A stretch of DNA of 64,000 nucleotides from JAURFX01 sp038125265 (lineage in GTDB: Bacteria > Pseudomonadota > Gammaproteobacteria > Steroidobacterales > Rariloculaceae). Every line of letters begins with the position of its first letter. Positions within the stretch are counted from its first letter, which is position 1. Shown piece by piece: positions 40,646-50,022 of this stretch. The notes under the pieces are model-generated. The model had not been told where the DNA came from, did not search any database, and worked only from the letters and a program-made list of their open reading frames with translations. The stretch lies in contig JAYPDM010000006.1 in the NCBI GenBank assembly GCA_038125265.1, positions 3,555 to 67,554 of the forward strand. Reading direction: 5' to 3'. The translations under genes were made by a program, and so were the position numbers.

Positions 40646-41012
40646 GGGACTGGGTATAGATTTGCTAGACAGACGGCGAATAGATAAAGCCATTCAAAAA
40701 TATAATGATCGGTTTGCAAGCCGTATCCTCTCGAAAAAGGAATTCCTTTTATACAAAGAAAGCTCAAACCAAGTGAGATACTTATCAAATTGTTATTGTG
40801 TCAAAGAAGCTGTTTCTAAGGCACTTGGCACAGGCATTGGTAAGATGCTCCGCTTTAATGATATGTCAATCCTTAGGGATGAAAAGGGTGCACCCCATGT
40901 AGAATTTAGTCAGAGCGCTGAGAAGTTTCTAAGTAATAGAGAGATACACTCATGTCATATCTCTCTATCTGATGAAGAACCTTACGTCACGGCTGTAGCC
41001 ATTTTGTCATGA
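40638..41012 (+). CDS. acpS: Holo-[acyl-carrier-protein] synthase
   Basis: Adds phosphopantetheine from CoA to ACP. GLGIDLLDRRRI holds the first Mg-binding Asp (Asp8), and CVKEAVSKALGTGIG the KEA motif with the second acidic ligand. Length 124 residues (126 in E. coli). I prefer ATG 40638, with GAGG at 40628-40631 six bases before it; ATG 40626 would add four residues. Overlaps pdxJ by 8 bases and the exonuclease gene by 4. Confidence 0.95.
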   Translation: MIKGLGIDLLDRRRIDKAIQKYNDRFASRILSKKEFLLYKESSNQVRYLSNCYCVKEAVSKALGTGIGKMLRFNDMSILRDEKGAPHVEFSQSAEKFLSNREIHSCHISLSDEEPYVTAVAILS

Positions 41013-41782
41013 GTAGGAGCTATCTCGTTTTTGATATTGAGACCATTCCAGATACATCGCTGGGAGCTAAATACTATAATCTCAAAGACCTCAGCGAAGG
41101 AGATATAGCGAAATTAATGTTTTTCAAACAAAGACAGGAAAGACAAACAGAATTTCTTCCCTTTGTATTCCATAAAATTGTCGCCATCTCAGTCTTAATC
41201 GCAAACGGAGAGGAGATTAAGGTGGTTAGCCTTGGAAAAGACATCCATGATGAAAGAGGAATGATCCAACAATTCTTTGATGGAATCAGTCATCATAAAC
41301 CCACATTGGTCTCTTGGAATGGCAAGGGATTTGATATGCCTGTTATCTATTTACGCGCCATGCATCACAAGATTCAGGCCAGCTATTATTGGCAAGGTGA
41401 TCAAAGTCGAGATTTTCAATTTAATAATTATGTTAATAGGTACCACGAGAGACATATCGATGTTATGGATGTGTTGGCAGGATTTCAAAATCAGGGTAGA
41501 GCTAGTTTGGATCATGTGTCGGTTCTTCTAGGATTTCCTGGGAAAATAGGGATAGACGGCAGCCAGGTTTGGAAAAAATATTCTGAGGGTGCCTACCAAG
41601 AAATTCGAGACTACTGCGATACCGATGTAATCTCTACCTATCTTGCAATGATTCACTTCCAGCATTTTAGAGGACTGATTAAAACTGACGAGCTAAAAAA
41701 ATACGAGCTATCCTTGGAGCAATATCTTTCCAATAGTAAAAAAACTCATATGGAAAGCTACCTTGATCACTGGAAAAAATAA
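41009..41782 (+). CDS. Predicted 3'-5' exonuclease (PolB-like family, PF10108 type)
   Basis: RNase H-fold exonuclease domain resembling family B polymerase proofreading domains; no cellular role is established. FDIETIPD (Asp9, Glu11) is Exo I, SWNGKGFDMPVIYLRA is Exo II, and YCDTDVISTYLAM is Exo III. The early stretch EFLPFVFHKIVAISVL is typical of this bacterial family. Length 257 residues. Overlaps acpS by 4 bases and is followed by rlmD after 2, so it is co-transcribed. Confidence 0.85.
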   Translation: MSRSYLVFDIETIPDTSLGAKYYNLKDLSEGDIAKLMFFKQRQERQTEFLPFVFHKIVAISVLIANGEEIKVVSLGKDIHDERGMIQQFFDGISHHKPTLVSWNGKGFDMPVIYLRAMHHKIQASYYWQGDQSRDFQFNNYVNRYHERHIDVMDVLAGFQNQGRASLDHVSVLLGFPGKIGIDGSQVWKKYSEGAYQEIRDYCDTDVISTYLAMIHFQHFRGLIKTDELKKYELSLEQYLSNSKKTHMESYLDHWKK

Positions 41783-41784
41783 GA

Positions 41785-43080
41785 TTGATTAGCAAGGGTG
41801 ATGTTCTAGAGCTTGTTGTTTCAGGGTATGACTTTGAGGGTCAAGGGATATCCTATGCCGATGATAGGAAGGTCATCATACCCGGTGCCATGAAGGGTGA
41901 AAAGGTATCTGCAAAAGTGGTCGTAAAAAATTCTAGATTTTTTAAAGCCAATCTCGAGCAAATAGTCAATCAATCGCCAGAAAGAGTAAAGCCCTCATGC
42001 GTTCACTATGAGTTATGCGGAGGTTGCCAATTACAGCACATAGACTATGGAAATCAATTAGCGATCAAGAAAGAGCATGCCTTGGAAAATCTAAAATCCA
42101 TCGCAGGCATGGAGCTTGATTTTGATCCTCAAACATTTACTTCCTCACCTTATCACTATCGCAGAAAGGCTAGGCTCAGTGCAAAGTATGTAGATAAAAA
42201 AAATAAGGTGACAGTAGGTTTTCGTGAGAAGAACTCTCATTTCGTAACTGATGCGAATAGTTGTGATGTTCTAGTAAAAGAATTGACCATTTTGCCTCAA
42301 CTCTTTTCAGAAATATTAAGCCCTATGTCCATAAAAAATAAGATTCCTCAAATTGAGATTGCTCAGGGTGATGAAGCTGTTGGCGCTATCCTAAGATGCC
42401 TTGAGCCTCCAAATACAAAAGAAATAGATATACTTAAATCTTTTTTTAAAGAGCATCAGATAGCTGGGTCTTTGTTGTTAAATAATAAGGAGCAAGTAGT
42501 CCTCCATGAGACAGCCCCATTAGCCTACAGCCCCTACCAAGATATTAAATTAAATTTTTTTCCACAAGACTTCATTCAGGTAAACGATAAGATCAATAAA
42601 GATCTTGTGATGCTGGTAGTAGAAAATGTGAAGAAGTATCAACCTGAGAGCGTATTGGATTTGTTTTGTGGCTTGGGCAACATCACCTTACCGGTCTCGC
42701 GTTATGCTCGGAACGTCGCTGGTATTGAGCTGGGAGCAGGCCTCATCAAGCGTGCAATGGTGAACCAGGCACTCAATCATATCTCAAATATTAATTTTCA
42801 TACCGGAGATCTATTTGAGGAGGGTTGGCCAATTTTTAAGGATAAATGGGATATGTTAATTTTAGATCCTCCTCGCTCTGGAGCACAGGCGGTTATCAGA
42901 CAGCTTGGAGTGATAGACCCGGAATACATTATTTACATATCCTGCAATCCTGGAACATTTGCGCGTGATGCGAGGAAAATTTGCGAAGAGAATAATTTTA
43001 CAATGGTAGATCTAAACGTGTTAGATATGTTTCCTCAGACTTCTCATATAGAATTATTAGGGGTATTTGAAAAAAATTAA
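41785..43080 (+). CDS. rlmD: 23S rRNA (uracil-1939-C5)-methyltransferase
   Basis: SAM-dependent methyltransferase of the RumA type. N-terminal TRAM domain (GQGISYADDRKVIIPGAMKGE), Fe-S cysteines at residues 72, 78 and 81 (CVHYELCGGC) with a fourth near 159, SAM loop VLDLFCGLGNITLP, and SCNPGTFARD with the catalytic Cys387. Length 431 residues (433 in E. coli). The start is TTG at 41785, the only one before the TRAM domain that avoids the upstream gene. Confidence 0.94.
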   Translation: MISKGDVLELVVSGYDFEGQGISYADDRKVIIPGAMKGEKVSAKVVVKNSRFFKANLEQIVNQSPERVKPSCVHYELCGGCQLQHIDYGNQLAIKKEHALENLKSIAGMELDFDPQTFTSSPYHYRRKARLSAKYVDKKNKVTVGFREKNSHFVTDANSCDVLVKELTILPQLFSEILSPMSIKNKIPQIEIAQGDEAVGAILRCLEPPNTKEIDILKSFFKEHQIAGSLLLNNKEQVVLHETAPLAYSPYQDIKLNFFPQDFIQVNDKINKDLVMLVVENVKKYQPESVLDLFCGLGNITLPVSRYARNVAGIELGAGLIKRAMVNQALNHISNINFHTGDLFEEGWPIFKDKWDMLILDPPRSGAQAVIRQLGVIDPEYIIYISCNPGTFARDARKICEENNFTMVDLNVLDMFPQTSHIELLGVFEKN

Positions 43081-43558
43081 CGTGACAAGAAGAATTTTTG
43101 TTGATCTTAAAGAGCAAAGCCTCAAGCTTTCCTTCCAAGAGGATATTGTCAGAGAGTTTGAAATTTCAACCTCAAAATTTGGTCCTGGGCAAGAAAAAGG
43201 CAGCTTTAAAACACCAACGGGTCACCACATCATAAGAGCAAAGATTGGTGCGGGTGCGCCAGGTAATGCGATTTTTAAAGGCAGAAGATGGAGAGGGGAC
43301 ACCTATCCCCTAGATGGTATCGAGAATTTGGAGGAAGACCACATCCTTGCTAGGATCCTTTGGCTTTCAGGTTTAGAGAGAGGGATAAACCGTCTTGGTA
43401 ATGTTGATACCATGCAGCGTTACATATATATTCATGGCTCACCTGATAAAACATTTATCGGTCAACCGAGCTCGATAGGATGCATAAGAATGCGTCCAAG
43501 CGATGTGATGGAGCTATTTGATCTTGTAGAGGTAGGAGACCAGGTACAGATCGTATGA
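43067..43558 (+). CDS. YkuD-domain L,D-carboxypeptidase/transpeptidase without signal peptide
   Basis: The YkuD active site is clear: YIHGSP with the catalytic His and SSIGCIRM with the nucleophile Cys139. No signal peptide or membrane segment is present, so the protein should be cytosolic. ElsL of Acinetobacter baumannii is a known cytosolic YkuD enzyme that trims recycled muropeptides; its position 5' of nagZ, a cytosolic recycling enzyme (4-base overlap), makes that role plausible here. Length 163 residues. Start TTG 43067 (AGGGG just upstream) overlaps rlmD by 14 bases; GTG 43082 is an alternative. Function is inference. Confidence 0.85.
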   Translation: MKKINVTRRIFVDLKEQSLKLSFQEDIVREFEISTSKFGPGQEKGSFKTPTGHHIIRAKIGAGAPGNAIFKGRRWRGDTYPLDGIENLEEDHILARILWLSGLERGINRLGNVDTMQRYIYIHGSPDKTFIGQPSSIGCIRMRPSDVMELFDLVEVGDQVQIV

Positions 43559-44577
43559 TACAGGTCCCTAATAATTCAATCATGATCGATGTTGAAGGCT
43601 TTAAGCTGAGTCAACAGGAAAAGATATTACTTAGTCATGATGCTATTGGCGGGGTTATCCTGTTTACTAGGAATTATGAGTCATTAGAGCAGCTCCATAG
43701 GCTTTGCCAGGAGATCAAGGCGATTAAGTCACCGTCCCTGGTAATTGCGGTCGACCATGAGGGGGGAAGGGTCCAAAGATTTCAGCAGGGATTTAGTAAA
43801 ATTCCTGCCATGCGCTCATTAGGTAAAATGTTTGATCAAAATCAAGACTTGGCACTTCAATTAGCTTTTGCAACGGGAAATATTATTGGTTATGAACTAT
43901 CAAAATTTCATATTGATTTAAATTTTTCGCCTGTGCTTGATATCGATCTCGGTCAATCAGAGATTATTGCTGATAGATCTTTTCATCGCTCATCTAGGGC
44001 CATCAAGGATCTTTGTTATTATTTCATTGGAGGACTGAAAGCTCAGGGCATGAGTGCAGTGGGTAAGCACTATCCCTCTCATGCAGGGACAACCATTGAT
44101 ACTCACCTAGATATGGCAAACGATGACAGAGACTTTGAACAACTCGAAGAAGATCTTTCAATTTACAAGTATCTATCGTCAGCTGAATTACTAAATGCCG
44201 TAATGCTAAGCCATGTTATTTTTCCAAAAATTGATCACGCTCCTGTAAGTTTATCTATGCCATGGATACAAAAGATTCATGATTCTCTAGGTCCAGTTTT
44301 TAAATTTAGTGATGATCTAACAATGAAGGGTCTGAGCCACTTTGGAAGTATGCTTGATCTTATAAAAAAATCTATTGAGGCAGGTAATGATATGGCGATC
44401 ATATGTAATCAATATGAAAATAGATTTCATTTTATGAATGAGGTTGAAGCCCTCGATACAGAGGTTAATCGAATAGATGAGTGTAATTTATCTCTCGATA
44501 ACGTGGATACGCATGAAAAGCTTGAAAACTATGAGAAGTCTATAAAAATACTAAAAGAAAATAATTGGCTATGCTAG
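43555..44577 (+). CDS. nagZ: Beta-N-acetylhexosaminidase NagZ
   Basis: Cytosolic family GH3 enzyme that removes GlcNAc from anhydro-muropeptides during murein recycling. AVDHEGGRVQRF and SDDLTM (nucleophile Asp253 or its neighbour in the Ser-Asp-Asp motif) are canonical. The acid/base loop reads KHYPSHAGTTIDTH: the Asp-x-His dyad (Asp182, His184) is kept, but the usual KHFPGHG loop is PSHA here. Length 340 residues (341 in E. coli). Overlaps the convergent csiV-like gene by 4 bases. Confidence 0.93.
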   Translation: MIQVPNNSIMIDVEGFKLSQQEKILLSHDAIGGVILFTRNYESLEQLHRLCQEIKAIKSPSLVIAVDHEGGRVQRFQQGFSKIPAMRSLGKMFDQNQDLALQLAFATGNIIGYELSKFHIDLNFSPVLDIDLGQSEIIADRSFHRSSRAIKDLCYYFIGGLKAQGMSAVGKHYPSHAGTTIDTHLDMANDDRDFEQLEEDLSIYKYLSSAELLNAVMLSHVIFPKIDHAPVSLSMPWIQKIHDSLGPVFKFSDDLTMKGLSHFGSMLDLIKKSIEAGNDMAIICNQYENRFHFMNEVEALDTEVNRIDECNLSLDNVDTHEKLENYEKSIKILKENNWLC

Positions 44578-45392
44578 TTATTTATTCTTGATACAGTCGC
44601 CAAAATTCCATAAGCAGGATGATCAAAGTAGAAAATAGACCCAAGGTTAATCGTTTGGCCTGAGCTTATAATGTATCTAGGTTTAAGGTATATTAACTCA
44701 AGCCTATCCACATCATTGCCAACAAGAGTCACGCCATTCTCTCCTATGTAGGTAACCTCTAGCTCCACTCTGTTGGGCTGGGCACGAATAACTTTTACCA
44801 CTCCACTTAATTGAGGGTGAATCATTTGTAGATCCTCTAATAAAAAGTCACTGTTTCTGGCATCTATATCAAGATACCAGCCTATAGCACCAATTACCTC
44901 ATAGGGCCTAAGAACATTTAAACGATTAAGTTCTGGTAAAAGTAAATCAGGTGAATGATAGATTAATAAATCATCCAACCTTTCTTCGGTAGTTTGTGGA
45001 ATAAGAGACGGGAGTTGACTTGCAGATAAGATCGCTTCACTTTCGCAATCCATAAAAGCTTCACATGAATTTACAAAATCAGAGTAGATGTAGTCATCGA
45101 TAAAGATATCTCCCTTTGACTTAACTATCTGACTCATATCGCTAAGGATTCTTTTTTGATAAGACTTCAAATTAATCGTTAGGGGAGCGCTCAAAGACTG
45201 ACCCAGTCGATTAATTGGCTGCATAGATTCAAATCGTTCTAGTGAGTTTTCTAGTAAAAATTCATTTTGCTTAAAAAAAATAAGCTCATACTGATAGTCA
45301 AATCTATCTTGATCATTATCCTCTTGTGAGTGCAGTAGTTTGCAATTAAAAATTACAAGAAGAGGGATTAACAAAATGATCTTCTTAAACAT
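44574..45392 (-). CDS. CsiV-like periplasmic protein
   Basis: CsiV proteins are periplasmic, reported to bind peptidoglycan; detailed function is unclear. An N-terminal signal (about residues 1-22, ending LLHSQ) is followed by FDYQYELIFFKQNE, like the start of CsiV mature proteins (usually YxVEIIVF), and the C terminus FYFDHPAYGILATV matches the family's LDHPxFGxL motif. Length 272 residues. It lies 3' of mfd with an 8-base overlap, the same mfd-csiV pairing as in Pseudomonas. The middle of the protein is poorly conserved, so confidence is moderate. Confidence 0.68.
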   Translation of the reverse strand: MFKKIILLIPLLVIFNCKLLHSQEDNDQDRFDYQYELIFFKQNEFLLENSLERFESMQPINRLGQSLSAPLTINLKSYQKRILSDMSQIVKSKGDIFIDDYIYSDFVNSCEAFMDCESEAILSASQLPSLIPQTTEERLDDLLIYHSPDLLLPELNRLNVLRPYEVIGAIGWYLDIDARNSDFLLEDLQMIHPQLSGVVKVIRAQPNRVELEVTYIGENGVTLVGNDVDRLELIYLKPRYIISSGQTINLGSIFYFDHPAYGILATVSRINN

Positions 45393-48300
45393 ATCTTTCT
45401 ATAGTATCAAGAATATCTTTAGTAAAATTAAAATCCATTAATGATTTAAAGGTTAGAGAGTTATCCTTTCCAATGCTAATCTCATAAGCAAGAGACTCAT
45501 CTTCCGTATCTCTAAGAATCTTATCAATATTAAATAAGTGATTTTCTGACAGGGTAATCTTAAATCTCTGAGCATTGCCATTAATTTTGACCGCTAGGGC
45601 TTGTTTTAGTAATTTTTTAATTCGATTAATGAGGTAAAAATTTTCAATCTCTATTGGGATGGGGCCATAGCGATCAATCAGTTCAATTTTTACACGATTA
45701 AAATCGTTAGAATCGGTAATCTTGCGGTAGAAACTGATGCGCTGGTTGATGTCAGGCATATAGTCCTCTGGAATAAGTGCAGGAATGCTTAAGTTAATTT
45801 CAATGTTCTGATCAAAGCTTAAATCAATAGAGTTTAAATGATTGTTTTTGATTGCTTCAATAGCCTTTGATAGAAGCTCATTATAGTAATTAAACCCAAT
45901 TTGTTGTATGTCTCCACTTTGTCTTGCACCCAAAATTTCACCTGCACCTCTAATCTCAAGATCATGCGCGGCAAGAGAGAAACCAGCACCTAGATCTGAC
46001 ATAGATTCTATGGCCCTTACCCTTAACTTCCCATCACTACTCAGAAGTTGTTCTGGGCGAGTCACAACGTAGCAAAATGCCTTACGCGATCCCCTGCCGA
46101 CCCTTCCTCTAAGTTGGTGTACCTGAGCCAACCCCATGGAATCTGCATCATTTATAAATATGGTATTCACATTGTGATTATCGATGCCGCTTTCAATAAT
46201 GGTAGTACATAGCAACAGATCTGTTTTCTTATCAATAAATCCTCTCATGGATTGATTAAGTTCAGTGGCTGACATCTGACCATGTGCGATGGAGATACGA
46301 AGTTGTGGCATGAGATTTATAAGCTTTTGATGGATACGATCCAGCTCTCTTACCCTATTATGAACAAAGTATACCTGCCCACCTCTTTTTAATTCATTTT
46401 GTATGCCCTCTATAATTTTTTGTTCATCCCAGTGAATATGGTAGGTATCGATACCCTGTTTATTCTCAGGAGGAGTAGCGATCAGAGAAATATCTTTAAC
46501 GCCATTTAGGGAAAGATTAAGGGTTCGAGGTATAGGGGTTGCTGTCAGTGATAAGATATTTTGATTGGATCTAATACTGGTAAGCACCTCCTTTTGTCTA
46601 ACCCCAAACTTATGCTCCTCGTCAATTACAATAAGGCCAAATTGCTTTAATAGATCTTTATGAAAAAGTGCTTTATGGGTCGCTATTAGGATATCTAGCT
46701 TGCCCTCACTAAGTAAGTTAAAGGTATCCTGGACAGAATCTTTTGATTGTAATCTTGACAGGATTCCGATGCTACAGGCAAATTGACTGAATCGTTCGGT
46801 AATATTTTCAAAGTGTTGTTGCGCAAGAAGAGTGGTAGGTACCAAAAAGATTACCTTCTCATTATTGAGTAAGTGCATGTAGGCGGCGCGCAACGCAACC
46901 TCGGTCTTTCCATAACCAACGTCTGCACAAATTAGACGATCAATGAGCTTACCAGTTCTGTATTCATCCTCTATTTCATGAATTACCCGAAGCTGATCCA
47001 CTGTCTCTTCAAATGCAAACCCCTTACAAAATTTTTGGTACTCCTCCTCATCAATAGCTCTTATCTTATTAACCGCATTCTTTCTTTTTGCATAGACAGT
47101 CAGTAGCTCTACTGCCACATCTCTAATATTTCTTTCGGCCTTAGACTTAGCTTTACTCCATTGATTCGTTCCAAGCTTATGGAGGACGGGATTTTTAATA
47201 TTTGCATCACTGTATTTAGTAATCTCATTGATTTCATAAACTGGAATATAGAGCAGGTCTCCATCTGCATACTCTAGGCAAATAAATTCATTATCCATGC
47301 CTCCTACATCGAGCTTCCTCAGGCCTCGATAAATACCTAAGCCAAAACGCTTATGGATCACGTGGCTGTCTTTTGTGAACTGCTCTAAATGAGCAAAGTA
47401 TTTTGAGACATCCACATCTTGTATCTTTTTAGAACTACTCGATATTGCATCAGTGACCAATTCAGTTGGTATAAAGATAATCTTTTGCTCATGATCGATG
47501 ATCCCCTTATCGATGTATCCAGATGAAATTATTATTTTTGAGTCATGAAACTTAATGTCAGGGATAGTTTCTTTGCTCAGAAGGGCATCTATATTTTGTG
47601 ATTTTAATAAGTCGGCAAGTACTTGATTTTTACCAGGTGAGCTTGAGGAAAAAATTATCTTATACTGACTGCTAGTCTGATAGTTCAGAAGCGAGCTTAG
47701 CCAACTCTTGCTGTCATATATATGATGCAGCGTCTGAGAGTTTGCCTTTACTATTTGCTTGTCTTTTGTACCAGGCACATTAGAAGAAATAGTAATTAAA
47801 TATCTTGAGGAGATAGCAGAGTTACTATCTTCTTCAAACTGGTAAAGTAATTCTGGTTTTAGTAGTTCTTGATTATTTTGTTTTTGAAAATTTTCATAGA
47901 TTATCTTGGAGAAGTTTTTATAGATATTTTCAAATTCTCCTATTGTTATCCACTGATAGGGCTCATCAATCAAGTCCATTAATTTCAATGTATGATCAAA
48001 AAATAGGGGCAAGTAATGCTCAATACCAATGGGTACATATCCCATACTAATCTTTTGATATATCGTTGACTCATTATGATCGGTATCAACATAAGTTCGA
48101 AAGTTTGTCTTAAATCGATCGATCAGCTCATGACTTAATAAGAATTCTTTGAATGGAGAGATTATACAATTACTTAGATCATGAGTACTTAATTGTGAAT
48201 CTATATCAAAGAGAGTAATTTTTTCTACCTGCTGATCATCAAAGTTAATTCTTAGAGGTGAATTATGAGCCGATGAAAAAAAGTCAATAATCGAGCCTCT

Positions 48301-48759
48301 CATTGAAAATTCACCCACATTGGTGACAGTATTGACCCTTAAGAATTCGTATTTAAAGAGGTAGTTGATAATTTCATCATAACGTTCATCTCCAATATGA
48401 ATGCTAAGTGTCTCATCAATGAATTCCTCTTTGGGAGGGAATCGATAAAATAAGTTATCGATCGATAGCAACAGAACCTTTGGAAGCTTTTTTCGGTAAA
48501 TTTTTCCCAAGGACCTAACCCTTGATAGCTGATTTTCATAATTATTAGGCTTAAATTGATAAGGTTGATTGCCATTGCTGGATAGAAAATCAATGTCTAA
48601 ATCTTTAACTAATACTTTTAATTCTTTGAGGAGTATCAATGCATCCTGGTCAGATGGAAGACAAATGATGACTGGCTTATCTGACTTATCAATTATTTTT
48701 TGACACTCAATGGCTTTTGAGTAGTCAAAGGCAACAACATGTAGATTCTTTTGCATCAT
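45385..48759 (-). CDS. mfd: Transcription-repair coupling factor Mfd
   Basis: Translocase that removes stalled RNA polymerase and recruits UvrA. UvrB-like N-terminal region, RNA polymerase interaction domain (HKRFGLGIYRGLRKLDVGGMD), then a RecG-like helicase: ADVGYGKTEVALRAAY (Walker A, about residue 610), VIDEEHKFGV (DEEH box), SLTATPIPRTL and QLRGRVGRG. Length 1124 residues (1148 in E. coli). The start is an ATG doublet at 48759/48756. Divergent from lolC with 78 bases between. Confidence 0.96.
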   Translation of the reverse strand: MMQKNLHVVAFDYSKAIECQKIIDKSDKPVIICLPSDQDALILLKELKVLVKDLDIDFLSSNGNQPYQFKPNNYENQLSRVRSLGKIYRKKLPKVLLLSIDNLFYRFPPKEEFIDETLSIHIGDERYDEIINYLFKYEFLRVNTVTNVGEFSMRGSIIDFFSSAHNSPLRINFDDQQVEKITLFDIDSQLSTHDLSNCIISPFKEFLLSHELIDRFKTNFRTYVDTDHNESTIYQKISMGYVPIGIEHYLPLFFDHTLKLMDLIDEPYQWITIGEFENIYKNFSKIIYENFQKQNNQELLKPELLYQFEEDSNSAISSRYLITISSNVPGTKDKQIVKANSQTLHHIYDSKSWLSSLLNYQTSSQYKIIFSSSSPGKNQVLADLLKSQNIDALLSKETIPDIKFHDSKIIISSGYIDKGIIDHEQKIIFIPTELVTDAISSSSKKIQDVDVSKYFAHLEQFTKDSHVIHKRFGLGIYRGLRKLDVGGMDNEFICLEYADGDLLYIPVYEINEITKYSDANIKNPVLHKLGTNQWSKAKSKAERNIRDVAVELLTVYAKRKNAVNKIRAIDEEEYQKFCKGFAFEETVDQLRVIHEIEDEYRTGKLIDRLICADVGYGKTEVALRAAYMHLLNNEKVIFLVPTTLLAQQHFENITERFSQFACSIGILSRLQSKDSVQDTFNLLSEGKLDILIATHKALFHKDLLKQFGLIVIDEEHKFGVRQKEVLTSIRSNQNILSLTATPIPRTLNLSLNGVKDISLIATPPENKQGIDTYHIHWDEQKIIEGIQNELKRGGQVYFVHNRVRELDRIHQKLINLMPQLRISIAHGQMSATELNQSMRGFIDKKTDLLLCTTIIESGIDNHNVNTIFINDADSMGLAQVHQLRGRVGRGSRKAFCYVVTRPEQLLSSDGKLRVRAIESMSDLGAGFSLAAHDLEIRGAGEILGARQSGDIQQIGFNYYNELLSKAIEAIKNNHLNSIDLSFDQNIEINLSIPALIPEDYMPDINQRISFYRKITDSNDFNRVKIELIDRYGPIPIEIENFYLINRIKKLLKQALAVKINGNAQRFKITLSENHLFNIDKILRDTEDESLAYEISIGKDNSLTFKSLMDFNFTKDILDTIERYV

Positions 48760-48837
48760 TGAGGGTGGGGATTATCGCATAATTTTGTTTTTGAATTTAA
48801 GACTATCTCTCCCTAAAGTTGTTATTATTTTCAAATC

Positions 48838-50022
48838 ATGCGTTTTTTATCAATGGTATACATAGCCGCAAGATACCTCCTAACTATAAGGGGTAGTGGA
48901 TTCAATGGTTTTTTAAGTATGGTGACCGCCCTGAGCACGATCATAGGTATTGCGGTGATGATTTTTATTCTCAATATGATGAATGGATTTGAAAGACTTA
49001 TAAATCAGAGAATAGTTGATACAAGCTCTGAAATTTCAATTGATGTCTCAGACCTTGATCATGCCAGCCAGGAAGCGCTTATGACTGATTTAATTTCTCA
49101 GCCGGATATAGAGGATGCGCATTTGTTAGGCTCTGCGACGGCTATAGTTACTTATTCAGGCGGCTATGCGCTCGCGGATATCATTTTTCAGGAATCCACC
49201 CATCAAAGCGATGAAGATGTGCTCCAATCCTACATGTCTAATGCATTTGCTTTTCAGCATGAGATCATTGAGGGCGAGGCAATCTCACTAATTTTCCCAG
49301 GAAGCCTATCCTTGTATTCAGGAACTAATAGATTAGATTCAATTGCGAGAAATCAAAATGAAACACAAGAGATCGCTGATGGATTTGATATTAATCTCTC
49401 GGTTTCTGACTTTACCTCTGTTGATCATTATATCCAAAGTTATTTACTCAATTTAAACTTAGTCGACCCTTATGAGATGGACGCCATCACCAGTTACCTG
49501 GCAGAACAACCACTGGTTGGTAACTACACAACTTGGTTTGATGTGAATGCAACCCTGTTCAGGGCTATCGCCATTGAGAAGCTTTTCATGATGCTTCTTC
49601 TTGGCCTTGTAATCTTAATTGCTTATACGAATCTTACAGCGATCCTGTCTCAGCTTATTGAAAGAAAGCGAGTCGATATTACAATTATGGAGACCTTGGG
49701 CTTAAAAGATGTGCAGATTCGGAAAATTTTTCTCATTTATCCTGTGTGCCTTATTGGTCTTAGTATTTTTGTAGGTATGGCATTAGGAACTCTAATCTCT
49801 ATTCAGCTTAATGATATGACCACATACTTATATGAGACCCTGGAGGTAGGCTTTTTGCCATACGAGCTCTTTTTTTTAAGTCAGGTGCCTGCCCATTTAA
49901 ATTTTTATCAATACCTAATTATATTTTTGCTATTTATTCTTATGGCTTATTTAATCTCATTATTCTTTTTGCAAAAAAAATTAATAGCCAACAAATTTGT
50001 TAGCTTAAGAAAATTGTCATGA
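48838..50022 (+). CDS. lolC: Lipoprotein-releasing ABC transporter permease, LolC-like
   Basis: Inner-membrane permease that passes lipoproteins to LolA. N-terminal membrane segment after the start YIAARYLLTIRGSGFNGFLSM, a large periplasmic domain, then three C-terminal membrane segments (FtsX/MacB fold). Length 394 residues (399 in E. coli). The LolA-binding hook cannot be located with certainty. Overlaps the second permease by 4 bases. LolC rather than LolE is an assignment by order and by the N-terminal sequence only. Confidence 0.85.
   Translation: MRFLSMVYIAARYLLTIRGSGFNGFLSMVTALSTIIGIAVMIFILNMMNGFERLINQRIVDTSSEISIDVSDLDHASQEALMTDLISQPDIEDAHLLGSATAIVTYSGGYALADIIFQESTHQSDEDVLQSYMSNAFAFQHEIIEGEAISLIFPGSLSLYSGTNRLDSIARNQNETQEIADGFDINLSVSDFTSVDHYIQSYLLNLNLVDPYEMDAITSYLAEQPLVGNYTTWFDVNATLFRAIAIEKLFMMLLLGLVILIAYTNLTAILSQLIERKRVDITIMETLGLKDVQIRKIFLIYPVCLIGLSIFVGMALGTLISIQLNDMTTYLYETLEVGFLPYELFFLSQVPAHLNFYQYLIIFLLFILMAYLISLFFLQKKLIANKFVSLRKLS

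Noticed and set aside
48760..48837. Promoters in the mfd/lolC divergent spacer
   Set aside because: TATTAT at 48823-48828 has no acceptable -35, and the mfd side shows only a weak GATAAT; not strong enough to list.
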